A DNA stretch of 64,000 nucleotides. Origin: Terriglobus aquaticus (GTDB lineage Bacteria; Acidobacteriota; Terriglobia; Terriglobales; Acidobacteriaceae). Every line of letters begins with the position of its first letter. Within the stretch, counting starts at the first letter, position 1. Made by a program: the position numbers and the translations under genes. Location of the stretch: positions 4,062,417 to 4,126,416 of the forward strand of contig NZ_JAGSYB010000001.1 in the NCBI RefSeq assembly GCF_025685415.1. Reading direction: 5' to 3'. The notes beneath the pieces were generated by a model. That model saw only the letters and a program-made list of their open reading frames with translations. It did no database searches and was not told where the DNA came from. Below, one piece after another: positions 43,821-51,973 of this stretch.

Positions 43821-45326
43821 CTAGTACTTCGGCACGCTGGGGTCGATGCGCTCGGCCCATGCAGTAATGCCGCCGGCAACGTTCTTCACGTTCTTGAAGC
43901 CGTTCGCTTTCAGCAGTACCGAGGCCTTCTGCGAGCGGCCGCCGGTCTTGCAGTGCACGAGGATCTCATCGTTCTCGTGGCCACGCAATTCGCTCAGGCG
44001 CTGCTCCAACTGGCCTACCGGGATCTGCGGCGCACCGATGGAGGCGATCTGTGCCTCGTGCGGCTCGCGAACATCCAGGATGAACGCCTTGCCCTCATCG
44101 CGCTTCGCCTTCAACTCTTCCACGGTGATCTGCGGAATCCCATCCACCTCGTTCGCGCCCTGCGCCACTGCGCCGTGTGACGAGACCTCGAGCGGGCCGG
44201 CCTCAACCGGCGGAGCCACGCCGCAGAACTGGTTGTAGTCGATCAGTTCCTGGATCTCGTGCGTGCCGCAGGCGGGGCAGTTGGGGTTCTTGCGCAGCTT
44301 CAGCGTGCGGAAGGTCATCCCGAGTGAGTCCACCAGCAACAAGCGCCCGATGAGTGGCTCGCCGATGCCGAGGATCAGCTTAATGACCTCGGTCGCCTGG
44401 ATCACACCTACGAGTCCGGGCAGGATGCCGAGCACGCCACCTTCGGCGCAGCTCGGAACAAGTCCCGGCGGTGGCGGCTCAGGATAAAGGCAGCGGTAGC
44501 ACGGGCCTTCCTCGGTGGCGAAGACGGATGCCTGGCCCTCGAAGCGGAAGATCGATCCGTACGCGTTCGGCTTGCCCGTCAGAACGCAGGCATCGTTGAC
44601 CAGGTAGCGCGTCTGAAAGTTGTCGGTGCCGTCGGCAATCACGTCGTAGTCGCGAAAGATCTCAAGAGCGTTGGCGCTGGTCAGCATCGTGTTGTGCTTC
44701 ACCACGTTCGTGTTCTTGTTCAGACCTTTGATCATCAGCTCGGCGGAATCCACCTTCAGCTTGCCGACGGTGGCCTGCGAGTGGATGATCTGGCGCTGCA
44801 GGTTGCTCTCGTCGACCACGTCGAAATCGACCAGGCCGATGGTGCCCACACCCGCGGCAGCCAGGTACAGTGCCAGCGGAGCGCCTAAGCCGCCGGTGCC
44901 CACGCACAGCACCTTGGCGGCTTTCAGTTTGCGCTGCCCGTCCATGCCCACCTCGGGCAGGATCAGGTGGCGCGAATAGCGCGCGATCTCGTCGTTGCTC
45001 AGCGTCGGCAGCTCGGTGGTTGGCTCGGCAATTGCCTCCTCCGCGATGGCCGGCGTTCCGCCCGCGATCGACGGGATGATGGACAGATCGTCGCCCGCCT
45101 TGACCGGTGAGTTTTCTTTCTCCGGCAGATCGCGGATGTCGTCATCGTTCAGGTAGACATTCACAAACGAACGCAGCTTGCCCTCGCTGCCGAACAGGTG
45201 CTGCTTCAACTGCGGATGCGCCTCGGTCAGCTTCTGCAGCGCCTCGCTCACCGTGGCCGCCTCGACTTCCACGGTGGACTTGCCATCGGCAAAGCCACGC
45301 AACGGCGTTGGAATCAAAATCGTCAT
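43821..45326 (-). CDS. Three-domain fusion: sulfur carrier (CysO/MoaD-like) + MoeB/ThiF adenylyltransferase + rhodanese
   Basis: 501 residues. Residues 1-90 are a ubiquitin-fold sulfur carrier ending SIIPSIAGG (G89-G90). A 20-residue linker leads to a ThiF/MoeB domain at about 108-360: ATP loop GTGGLGAP (143-150), DFDVVDESNLQRQ, zinc Cys pairs C276/C279 and C350/C353. A rhodanese domain follows (about 395-501) with active loop VHCKTGGRS, Cys459. The E1-like domain adenylates the carrier C-terminus and the rhodanese Cys supplies sulfur to make a thiocarboxylate. Because the Gly-Gly is internal, cleavage after G90 seems required first. Third gene behind cysM and the JAMM protease; purine-rich ribosome site GATGAGGACGAA. 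Confidence 0.9.
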   Translation of the reverse strand: MTILIPTPLRGFADGKSTVEVEAATVSEALQKLTEAHPQLKQHLFGSEGKLRSFVNVYLNDDDIRDLPEKENSPVKAGDDLSIIPSIAGGTPAIAEEAIAEPTTELPTLSNDEIARYSRHLILPEVGMDGQRKLKAAKVLCVGTGGLGAPLALYLAAAGVGTIGLVDFDVVDESNLQRQIIHSQATVGKLKVDSAELMIKGLNKNTNVVKHNTMLTSANALEIFRDYDVIADGTDNFQTRYLVNDACVLTGKPNAYGSIFRFEGQASVFATEEGPCYRCLYPEPPPPGLVPSCAEGGVLGILPGLVGVIQATEVIKLILGIGEPLIGRLLLVDSLGMTFRTLKLRKNPNCPACGTHEIQELIDYNQFCGVAPPVEAGPLEVSSHGAVAQGANEVDGIPQITVEELKAKRDEGKAFILDVREPHEAQIASIGAPQIPVGQLEQRLSELRGHENDEILVHCKTGGRSQKASVLLKANGFKNVKNVAGGITAWAERIDPSVPKY

Positions 45327-45387
45327 TTCGTCCTCATCTCAAAATGCTAAGTCAGACCGAAAACAAACCGCGTAACGGAATTGCCCG

Positions 45388-45822
45388 CTAGGAAAGCACC
45401 AGGACTTCCTGGTCTACAAACTGTTTGTCTTCTTCACTCGTGCCGCGCAGCAGAAAGCTGTTCGTCACCGCGGCCTTGCCCTGCGCGACGGCCGTGATGA
45501 CGTAGCTACACCCGAACCAGTGAGCTTCCGCAAAGTCGGTGGTCGACCACTGCGCGGGATGGTCCGGATGCGAGTGGTAGAAGCCCACGATCTCGAGGCC
45601 CTGCTTCCGGCCCTCGCGCTGCGCTTTGATCAGTTCCTGCGGCGCGATGTGGTAGCGGTTGTGCGCGGAATCGGTGCGCGTGTTGCCGGCACGCATCACG
45701 TCTACCACCTCGTTCACCTCGGCACCCACATGGCCCAGCAGAATGCCGCAGCACTCGTGCGGATACGTCTCCTCGCCGTGGGCGCGGAGAGCGTCATAGT
45801 GCGCTTGGGAAAGCTTCAACAT
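45388..45822 (-). CDS. mec: JAMM/Mov34 metalloprotease (Mec+-like)
   Basis: 144 residues, a single MPN+ domain. Complete zinc site: Glu23 in YPHECCGILLG and H83-S-H85-P-D-H-P-x3-S93-x2-D96. In Mycobacterium tuberculosis, Mec+ hydrolyses CysO-cysteine to free cysteine and CysO; relatives such as QbsD trim extra residues after the Gly-Gly of sulfur carriers. Here it lies between cysM and the carrier fusion, its ATG overlapping the cysM stop by one base (TAATG), so it could do either or both jobs. 61 bases separate it from the fusion gene. Confidence 0.92.
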   Translation of the reverse strand: MLKLSQAHYDALRAHGEETYPHECCGILLGHVGAEVNEVVDVMRAGNTRTDSAHNRYHIAPQELIKAQREGRKQGLEIVGFYHSHPDHPAQWSTTDFAEAHWFGCSYVITAVAQGKAAVTNSFLLRGTSEEDKQFVDQEVLVLS

Positions 45823-46802
45823 TACTCGCTCCAGAACCGCTCGCTCAGGTACTTATCCGCACCGTCGCACAGAACGGTCACGATCACTGCCTCGCGTCCC
45901 GCCGCGTACTCTTCCTCCGCAATCTGCAGGGCGGTCGCCACATTTGCGCCGGCGGACACGCCGACCAGCACGCCCTCTTCGCGGGCCAGCCGCTTGCACA
46001 TGGCGTAAGCCGGCTCCGTCTCCGCCCAGATATTGCGCTCGGCAAGCTCTGGGTCATAGATCGGCGGAACGATGGCGGTGGGCATGTGTTTCAGGCCTTC
46101 CAGGCCGTTGAACGGAGAATCCGGCTGCATGCTGATGCAGTGAATATGCGGGTTCAGTTCCCGCAGGCGGCGGGTGGTCCCCATGAACGTGCCGCTGGTT
46201 CCCATCGCCGCGATGAAGTGCGTGATGCGGCCGTCGGTCTGCTGCCAGATCTCGTTGGCCGTGGTGCGGTAATGCGCCTTCCAGTTGTTCTCGTTGCCGT
46301 ACTGATCGGCGTAGAAGTACTTTTCCGGCGAGGCTCCGTACAGTTCGCGCACCTTGCGGATCGCGCCGTCCGAACCATCGCCCGCGGGCGTGAAGATGAC
46401 CTCGGCGCCGTAGGCCTGCAGAATCTTCTTGCGTTCCGGGCTGGCGCTGGCGGGCACGCAGAGGGTCACCGGAAATTGCAGCGCGGCGCCAAGCATGGCG
46501 TAAGCGATGCCGGTATTGCCGCTGGTCGCGTCCAGTAGGGCGCGTTCCGGCTGCGCATCGCCCAGTTCGCCGGCCTCCAGGGCCGCCAGCACGATGCCCG
46601 AAGCAGGGCGATCCTTCACGCTGCCACCCGGGTTGGCGAACTCGCCTTTGCCCAGCAGCGTAATGCCCGGCAAGTGCTGCACGATGCGGTCCAGACGCAC
46701 CATGGGCGTGTTGCCGATGCGGTCCAACACGCTGGAACCCAGCGCCGCGCCGATCCTGGGTTGGGTGCTTGTCGTCTCGTTCTGTGTGGCGGCGGTTCCC
46801 AT
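45822..46802 (-). CDS. cysM: Cysteine synthase, CysM/O-phosphoserine sulfhydrylase-like
   Basis: PLP enzyme, 326 residues. LGKGEFANPGGSVKDRPASG holds the Schiff-base Lys63, TSGNTGIAYAM (93-103) the substrate loop, and MGTSGTFMGT the PLP-phosphate loop. The Gly-Ser-x-Lys-Asp-Arg-Pro-Ala pattern and the neighbourhood match mycobacterial CysM, which uses thiocarboxylated CysO rather than sulfide. Whether O-phosphoserine or O-acetylserine is the substrate cannot be decided. First gene of the cysM-mec-fusion unit; the promoter should lie in 46803-46919. Confidence 0.92.
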   Translation of the reverse strand: MGTAATQNETTSTQPRIGAALGSSVLDRIGNTPMVRLDRIVQHLPGITLLGKGEFANPGGSVKDRPASGIVLAALEAGELGDAQPERALLDATSGNTGIAYAMLGAALQFPVTLCVPASASPERKKILQAYGAEVIFTPAGDGSDGAIRKVRELYGASPEKYFYADQYGNENNWKAHYRTTANEIWQQTDGRITHFIAAMGTSGTFMGTTRRLRELNPHIHCISMQPDSPFNGLEGLKHMPTAIVPPIYDPELAERNIWAETEPAYAMCKRLAREEGVLVGVSAGANVATALQIAEEEYAAGREAVIVTVLCDGADKYLSERFWSE

Positions 46803-46919
46803 CGTCTTGACTCGCTTGTTCTGTACTCGGATGTCGCTCGGGTTCGGTCTGTGCGAAAGTTAGTCTAGCGGAGTGCCGGAGCGCCCAGCGTCCCCAGAGC
46901 ACCCGATTGAGGATCACGC

Positions 46920-47456
46920 ATGTTCTTTCGCAAGAAGCCGGCGACCCGCACCTTTGACGACGTCCTGTCCACGCTTGGCTCCCAGGGATTTGATGTCTCG
47001 TCCGCCTCACAGGCTTCGGTCAGCGGCGCCAAACGCGTTTCCAAGTACGGTTGCGCGGCAGAAATCGCGCCATCGCGCGTCGATCCCAAGGCCGAGAAGG
47101 GCACCACACCGCAGCCGGCAGAGATCGTCACCCGTGGCGGGTACGTGATCAACGGGCAGATCGCGCGCATCGAAGACCGCGGCTACCAGAAGTTCCTGAA
47201 GGCCGGCAAGCTGGAGATCGCAGCGACCGCAGACGCCCTGCGGGCCATCCACAAGTTCTCAGAGGAGCTGAAGGAAGCCGCCGGCAGCATGTCACTCTAC
47301 AACGAGAGTCTGGGTACCACCAGCGACACCTACGTCTATGACCGGGTGAAAGGCCGCGAGCACCACGACGAAGCGCATGGCAAACGCCTGGCCGACCCGC
47401 TGCAGCGGTCGACCGCTGTCGCGACCGCGCCCGAGGACGACGCGAACGATTTGTAA
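46920..47456 (+). CDS. Hypothetical cytoplasmic protein
   Basis: 178 residues, no signal peptide or membrane segment. N-terminus MFFRKKPATRTFDDVLSTL; central region EIVTRGGYVINGQIARIEDRGYQKFLK is beta-rich, then a helical segment (LRAIHKFSEELKEAAGSMSLYNESL) and an acidic disordered end. Preceded by GATTGAGGATCACGC with an AGGA site. Divergent from cysM and convergent with rsmI. I do not recognise the family; codon usage resembles the neighbours. Confidence 0.65.
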   Translation: MFFRKKPATRTFDDVLSTLGSQGFDVSSASQASVSGAKRVSKYGCAAEIAPSRVDPKAEKGTTPQPAEIVTRGGYVINGQIARIEDRGYQKFLKAGKLEIAATADALRAIHKFSEELKEAAGSMSLYNESLGTTSDTYVYDRVKGREHHDEAHGKRLADPLQRSTAVATAPEDDANDL

Positions 47457-47475
47457 CGGCGATCGCGCGGACCGG

Positions 47476-48387
47476 CTAGCGGCCCTTGGTCCGTTGCCAC
47501 TCGCGGTAGGCTTCGCTCTTGCCCAGGCCGCGTTCCCGCGCTACACGTTTCAGGGCAGCCATCTCGTCCAGGCCTTCCTCCCGCATCACGCGGCGCACGG
47601 CTGCAGCCAGGCTTTCGCTTCCGGCGTTCTCTTCCGCAGAGAGGGTTCCCGCCAGCAGCAGGACCATTTCGCCGCGAACGCGATCTTTCGCTTCCAGCGC
47701 GCGGAGAACGTCGGCCGCGGTGCCTCGCAGAAACTCCTCGTGCAGCTTGGTCAGTTCGCGTGCCAGTGCGACCGGGTGCGCCGCGCCAAACACGGCGACC
47801 ACATCGGTCAGAGCCTCCACGATGCGGTGCGGCGTCTCGTAGAAGATCTGCGTTCCCGCGACACCTTCCAGGCTCTGCAGCTCGCGATGCAGTGCTTCCA
47901 GCGCCGACCGGCGCTCGCCGGACTTCGACGGCAGAAACCCGCGAAAGCTGAAGCGTTCCGCGGGTAATCCGCTGGCCACCAGCGCGGTCACAGCCGCGTT
48001 TGCGCCGGGCAGGGCATACACTGGCACGCCTGCCGCAACGGCCAAAGACACCGCCGTCTCGCCCGGGTCCGCAATGGCCGGCATTCCGGCGTCGCTGACC
48101 AGGGCGATGCGTTCGCCTGCCAGCACCCGCCGCACCAGCTCGTCCGCGCGGTCGCGCTCGTTGTGCAGATGATGACTGACTGTCGGCGTCTCGATGCCGA
48201 AGTGGTTCAGCAGCTTCTGCGTTTCGCGGGTGTCCTCGCAGGCGATCACGTCGCAGCGCTCCAGCACATCCAGCGCACGTAGCGTAATGTCGCGCAGGTT
48301 GCCGATGGGCGTCGGCACCAGGTAAAGGCCCGGCGCAAGTGGTTCGGTGGGAGCGATGCCCGGTCGCGAAAGGCTGTCCTCAGCCAT
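47476..48387 (-). CDS. rsmI: 16S rRNA (cytidine1402-2'-O)-methyltransferase
   Basis: SAM-dependent ribose methyltransferase of the tetrapyrrole-methylase fold, 303 residues. GLYLVPTPIGNLRDITLRALDVL is the RsmI N-terminal signature; CEDTRETQKLLNHFG, ALVSDAGMPAIADPGE and VYALPGANAAVTALVASGLP follow, with the last part YETPHRIVEALTD and ARELTKLHEEFLRG. Overlaps the upstream membrane-protein gene by 8 bases, so co-transcribed with it. Confidence 0.96.
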   Translation of the reverse strand: MAEDSLSRPGIAPTEPLAPGLYLVPTPIGNLRDITLRALDVLERCDVIACEDTRETQKLLNHFGIETPTVSHHLHNERDRADELVRRVLAGERIALVSDAGMPAIADPGETAVSLAVAAGVPVYALPGANAAVTALVASGLPAERFSFRGFLPSKSGERRSALEALHRELQSLEGVAGTQIFYETPHRIVEALTDVVAVFGAAHPVALARELTKLHEEFLRGTAADVLRALEAKDRVRGEMVLLLAGTLSAEENAGSESLAAAVRRVMREEGLDEMAALKRVARERGLGKSEAYREWQRTKGR

Positions 48388-49504
48388 TGCGCTCGTTGTC
48401 GTCTTCGCGCTCGGTCTGCGTGCGGTACCGCCGAACGCGACCCAGCGACATCATGGCCGGCGACAGGCTCTGCGGCGTGACCATGCCGACCACCTGCCCG
48501 TCGCGCATCACTGGGACCACATTTCCGCGCGCCGACCCGCCCGCCAGCCGCTGCACGGTCGCAATCAGTCCGTCGCCGGGTGCTGCAATCACCAGGTCGC
48601 GCGACATGGAGCCCTGCACATACCCGTTGCCCTCCGCGCGAAGCTGTCCCAGCAACGCCTCACGGGTGATGGAGCCCACCACCACCGGCCCACGCACCAC
48701 CGGGAAAGATTCCTGCAGCGAATGCGCCGAGCGTTCCAGCGCGTCCTGCACCGTGTCCGACGCGGACAGCGATGTCCACTCCGACAGCATCACGTCGCCC
48801 ACCGTGATCGTGGAAATCGCCGTGTTTGTAACGGACCGCTGGGCTTCCAGTTGCGATAGCAGCAGCACGGTTCCGCCCAGCAGCATCAGCACGATCTCCT
48901 GGGTAACGCCCCCAAAGACCATCAGGCCGAGGCCGATCGCTTGCGATAGCCCGGCGGCGCCACGAACACCGCGCGCCTTGCCACGCATGCGGATGAACTG
49001 CGTCCGCAACAGGGCGCCGGCGTCCAGCGGGGTGGCCGGCAGCAGGTGCAGCGCCCCAAGCATGATCTGGAGCCAGATGGCGGCGCGGAGCAGGTGCTGC
49101 GGCTCGGCCAGGTGCCGCTGAAAGAAGTTGACGCCCGAAGTAATGGAGAACGCCAGCATTGCCATGACGATGGCCGCTGCAAAGTTTGCCAGCGGGCCCA
49201 CCAGGGCCAGCCATCGCGGCGCGTTTTCGTCGGCGTCGGACGCACCGTCGCTGCTCAGCGCGCCCACCGGCGTGATCACCAGCCGATCGACCGGGATGCC
49301 CGCCGCGAGCCGGCCCAGCGAACGCGCGCTTTCGCGGACCAGAACGGCCAGCATCAGCAGCAGAAACAGCAAGACACCGCGACCGGCGGAAACGTCCTGC
49401 ACCGTGGCCAGCATGGCCAGCAGAGGCAGGAGCACAACGGTGTAGAGATGCAGGCGCAGGTCTACACCAAACCAATGACCGAACGGAATCGACCCTGGGC
49501 GCAC
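48380..49504 (-). CDS. Site-2 protease-like membrane protein with CBS domains, catalytic histidines missing
   Basis: 374 residues, about six transmembrane helices followed by a pair of CBS domains (about 232-350, ITVGDVMLSEWTSLSASDTVQDAL and SRDLVIAAPGDGLIATVQRL). Layout is that of M50 site-2 proteases of the CBS subgroup. The zinc motif HExxH is replaced by R57-E58-S-A-R61, while the GPLANF and LLPATPLDAG segments, including Asp161, remain. It therefore cannot bind zinc normally and is probably a pseudoprotease or a membrane scaffold sensing adenosyl ligands. Overlaps rsmI by 8 bases, divergent from rsmD. Confidence 0.85.
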   Translation of the reverse strand: MRPGSIPFGHWFGVDLRLHLYTVVLLPLLAMLATVQDVSAGRGVLLFLLLMLAVLVRESARSLGRLAAGIPVDRLVITPVGALSSDGASDADENAPRWLALVGPLANFAAAIVMAMLAFSITSGVNFFQRHLAEPQHLLRAAIWLQIMLGALHLLPATPLDAGALLRTQFIRMRGKARGVRGAAGLSQAIGLGLMVFGGVTQEIVLMLLGGTVLLLSQLEAQRSVTNTAISTITVGDVMLSEWTSLSASDTVQDALERSAHSLQESFPVVRGPVVVGSITREALLGQLRAEGNGYVQGSMSRDLVIAAPGDGLIATVQRLAGGSARGNVVPVMRDGQVVGMVTPQSLSPAMMSLGRVRRYRTQTEREDDNERNG

Positions 49505-49570
49505 CGTCTGATTGTAAGCAACCGCGGCCAGTTGCGGCGCGCGGTATGCTCCGCGTATGCACGCTGCGCA

Positions 49571-50185
49571 ATGCCAACCTCAGACATCCCGTCCGGGGGC
49601 GGCGTGCGCGTAATCGCCGGAACCTTCCGTTCCCGCCTGCTCACGGCGCCGCGCGGCGACAACACGCGCCCCACCAGCGACCGACTCCGTGAGACGCTGT
49701 TCAATGTTCTCGCGCCGAGGCTTCAGGACTCGGTGTTTGTCGATCTGTACGCCGGCTCGGGCGCGGTGGGCATTGAGGCGGCATCGCGCGGCGCCGCGGC
49801 CGTGTACTTTGCCGAAACCGAACGCGCGGCGCTCTCTGCCCTCCGGTCCAACCTCGCCACCCTCGGCATTCGGGCGGAGGTAGAGAGCGCGGGAACGGCA
49901 ACGCTGCTGAAACGCCTGCTGGCGGCGGGCAGACAGGCCGGCATCGTGTTTCTGGACCCGCCGTATGAGGCCGCGGACGAGTATCAGCGCACGCTCGGCT
50001 TCCTCGGCGGGCCGGGCTCGTCGTTGCTGCAGCCCGGCGGCATCGTCGTCGCGGAGCATCGCCGGCAGTCGCCGTTGCCGCCCACCATCGGCACGCTGGA
50101 GAGCTATCGCACGCTGAAGCAGGGCGATGCCGCGCTCACGTTCTTCCGTCAGACTGAGGCGGAACAGTCGCCAGAGAGCCGGTAG
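49571..50185 (+). CDS. rsmD: 16S rRNA (guanine966-N2)-methyltransferase
   Basis: 204 residues from ATG 49571. VRVIAGTFRSRLLTAPRGDNTRPTSDRLRETLFNVL is the RsmD N-terminus, FVDLYAGSGAVGIEAASRGA the SAM-binding loop, and IVFLDPPYE the catalytic (N/D)PPY motif. The frame upstream to 49046 overlaps the divergent membrane-protein gene and is non-coding. The last 37 bases overlap the convergent unknown gene. Confidence 0.94.
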   Translation: MPTSDIPSGGGVRVIAGTFRSRLLTAPRGDNTRPTSDRLRETLFNVLAPRLQDSVFVDLYAGSGAVGIEAASRGAAAVYFAETERAALSALRSNLATLGIRAEVESAGTATLLKRLLAAGRQAGIVFLDPPYEAADEYQRTLGFLGGPGSSLLQPGGIVVAEHRRQSPLPPTIGTLESYRTLKQGDAALTFFRQTEAEQSPESR

Positions 50186-50772
50186 CCGCCACCGGTCGCC
50201 GTCCGGCGGCGCAGGTCCACTTCGAACGCGATTTCCACGTCGTCCATCATGTTCCATCCGAGACCTCGAACGGCCGCCTCATCTGCGCCGGTGACGGTCA
50301 CGCCTTCCCAGCTCAGCCGGGGCGTTGCCCACACCTCGCCGTCCGCTTCTCGTACTGCAAGGGCGTGGTGCGTCACCAAGACGGTGCGCTCCGCGAGTGC
50401 GATCACCGCCACGGCAGGCCGGGGCGGCAGCAGGACCGTGCGCTCGGGTGCGTCGGGGTCGATTGCGTACGCATATCCGCCGGCGCACGCCAGCAGGCCG
50501 CCTCCAGCCAGCGGCCACAGGCCATGCGCCACGCCCGTGCCGGCAAAGCCCAGCGCGCACTGTGCGAGCCATGTACCCCCCGTGGACCGCACCTGCAGCC
50601 ACAGGGCTCCGCGCGCCAGAGCGTCCTCCTCGCCCGCAACGGCGAAAGGAAAGGTGAACTGACGCGCAGGCGCGATCAGGGGCGGTCGGTCCAGCACCGT
50701 CGCGATCCAGCCGTCGCCCGTCAACTCACGGGCCCCGTTTTGTTGGGCGAGGTTCACAACGTGTGCTCCCAT
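50149..50772 (-). CDS. Hypothetical protein downstream of thiL
   Basis: 207 residues from ATG 50772 (MGAHVVNLAQQNGARELTG); the 87 residues further upstream are out-of-frame thiL. Beta-rich with repeated WD/propeller-like strands (GALWLQVRSTGGTWLAQCALGF, GGLLACAGGYAYAID, AVAVIALAERTVLVTHHALAVRE, GEVWATPRLSWEGVTVTG), ending DDVEIAFEVDLRRRTATGGGYRL. No signal peptide. Overlaps the thiL end by 19 bases and rsmD by 37. Family not recognised; the continuous clean frame and strand pattern support a real gene. Confidence 0.65.
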   Translation of the reverse strand: MGAHVVNLAQQNGARELTGDGWIATVLDRPPLIAPARQFTFPFAVAGEEDALARGALWLQVRSTGGTWLAQCALGFAGTGVAHGLWPLAGGGLLACAGGYAYAIDPDAPERTVLLPPRPAVAVIALAERTVLVTHHALAVREADGEVWATPRLSWEGVTVTGADEAAVRGLGWNMMDDVEIAFEVDLRRRTATGGGYRLSGDCSASV

Positions 50773-51776
50773 CCGCCCGAATCCAGGGGCTCGGTCCTGC
50801 CGTCGCGTTCCAGCAGTACCCGCTTCGACCGCGTCAACCGCCCGATGCGCCGCACCGGAACACCGGCCACCGTCCGCGGCATTCTCACCGTGGGCCGGGC
50901 CGCAAACAGCAGTTCGTAATCCTCTCCGCCGTGCAGGACCAGAGCGAGGCCGCCATCCTCCTCCGTCGCCGCCAAAGCATGAATCGGCAGCGCAGCCGCC
51001 TCTACCATTGCCCCCACGCCAGACGCGGCGCACAGGTGATGGAGGTCGGTGGACAGGCCGTCGCTTACGTCGATGGCGGCGCTGGCCAGACCTCGCCTGC
51101 GAAGCGCCTGCCCAACCAGAAGCCGGGGCCGGGGGAAGAGGTGCGGATGATCGTTCTCCGGCAGGGCAGAGCGGAAACGCCGCGGGGTTCGCAGCAGCTG
51201 GGCAAGTTCCGCGGCCGAACCGCCCAGGGAGCCAGTCACGTAAAGCGCGTCCCCCGCGCGTGCGCCGCTGCGCCGCAGAGATCTGCCGCGTGGTGCGGCG
51301 CCGGTCAGGACGATGTCGGCGAGGATGTGCTGGCCCGGTGCAGCCGAGGTATCGCCACCCGCCAGCGAGGTCCCGCTGTTGCGTGCCAGCGACAGCAAAC
51401 CATCAAGGAAGCCGTCGACCCACGCGCGGCCGCGAGCGGTCCGTTGCAGTCCTGCAGGCAGAGCGAGAGATAGGAAGGCCGCCAGCGGCGTCGCCCCCAT
51501 GGCCGCCAGATCGCTGAGGCCGCGAGCCAGGCAACGGTGACCCACGGACCTGGCCGGGTGCGCCGCCCGGTCGAAGTGCCGGCCTTCGAGGCTGAAATCC
51601 GTGGTGACCAGCAGTTCGTGGCCGGCGGGTGACTGCAGGATTGCGCAATCGTCGCCTATGCCAAGCGTCACCGCGCTGGCGCGCCGGGAGTCACGGCTGG
51701 CTGAATCTGAAACCCGCCCGGATCGAAGCTGGATTTTCCGGATCAGGTCGAGCTCGCCGCCTGGTTCTCGCGCCAT
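50754..51776 (-). CDS. thiL: Thiamine-monophosphate kinase
   Basis: Phosphorylates thiamine monophosphate to the diphosphate cofactor. 340 residues, AIRS-type fold: TLGIGDDCAIL (Mg-binding Asp pair), LLVTTDFSLEGRHF, GHRCLARGLSDLAAMGATPLAAFLSLALP, SLAGGDTSAAPG, AIDVSDGLSTDLHHLC and VLHGGEDYELLFAA. All conserved Asp positions present. First gene of a two-gene minus-strand unit with the unknown 207-residue protein. Confidence 0.95.
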   Translation of the reverse strand: MAREPGGELDLIRKIQLRSGRVSDSASRDSRRASAVTLGIGDDCAILQSPAGHELLVTTDFSLEGRHFDRAAHPARSVGHRCLARGLSDLAAMGATPLAAFLSLALPAGLQRTARGRAWVDGFLDGLLSLARNSGTSLAGGDTSAAPGQHILADIVLTGAAPRGRSLRRSGARAGDALYVTGSLGGSAAELAQLLRTPRRFRSALPENDHPHLFPRPRLLVGQALRRRGLASAAIDVSDGLSTDLHHLCAASGVGAMVEAAALPIHALAATEEDGGLALVLHGGEDYELLFAARPTVRMPRTVAGVPVRRIGRLTRSKRVLLERDGRTEPLDSGGWEHTL

Positions 51777-51973
51777 GCAACGAGCATAGAGCCTCCGGAT
51801 TTTCCATCCTGCTGAACTGTTTTGCGCTTCATCAACTCACGCTGGCCAGAAGTGGCAGAGGTCGCGGGCAACCCAGAGTTGAACCGCCCCGAATCAGGAC
51901 AGTAAACTAGATTTGTTTGCGGTTGCGGCACTGCCGCCAGATCCACGCTTCCATCCCACGGGGTCCGATCCTT

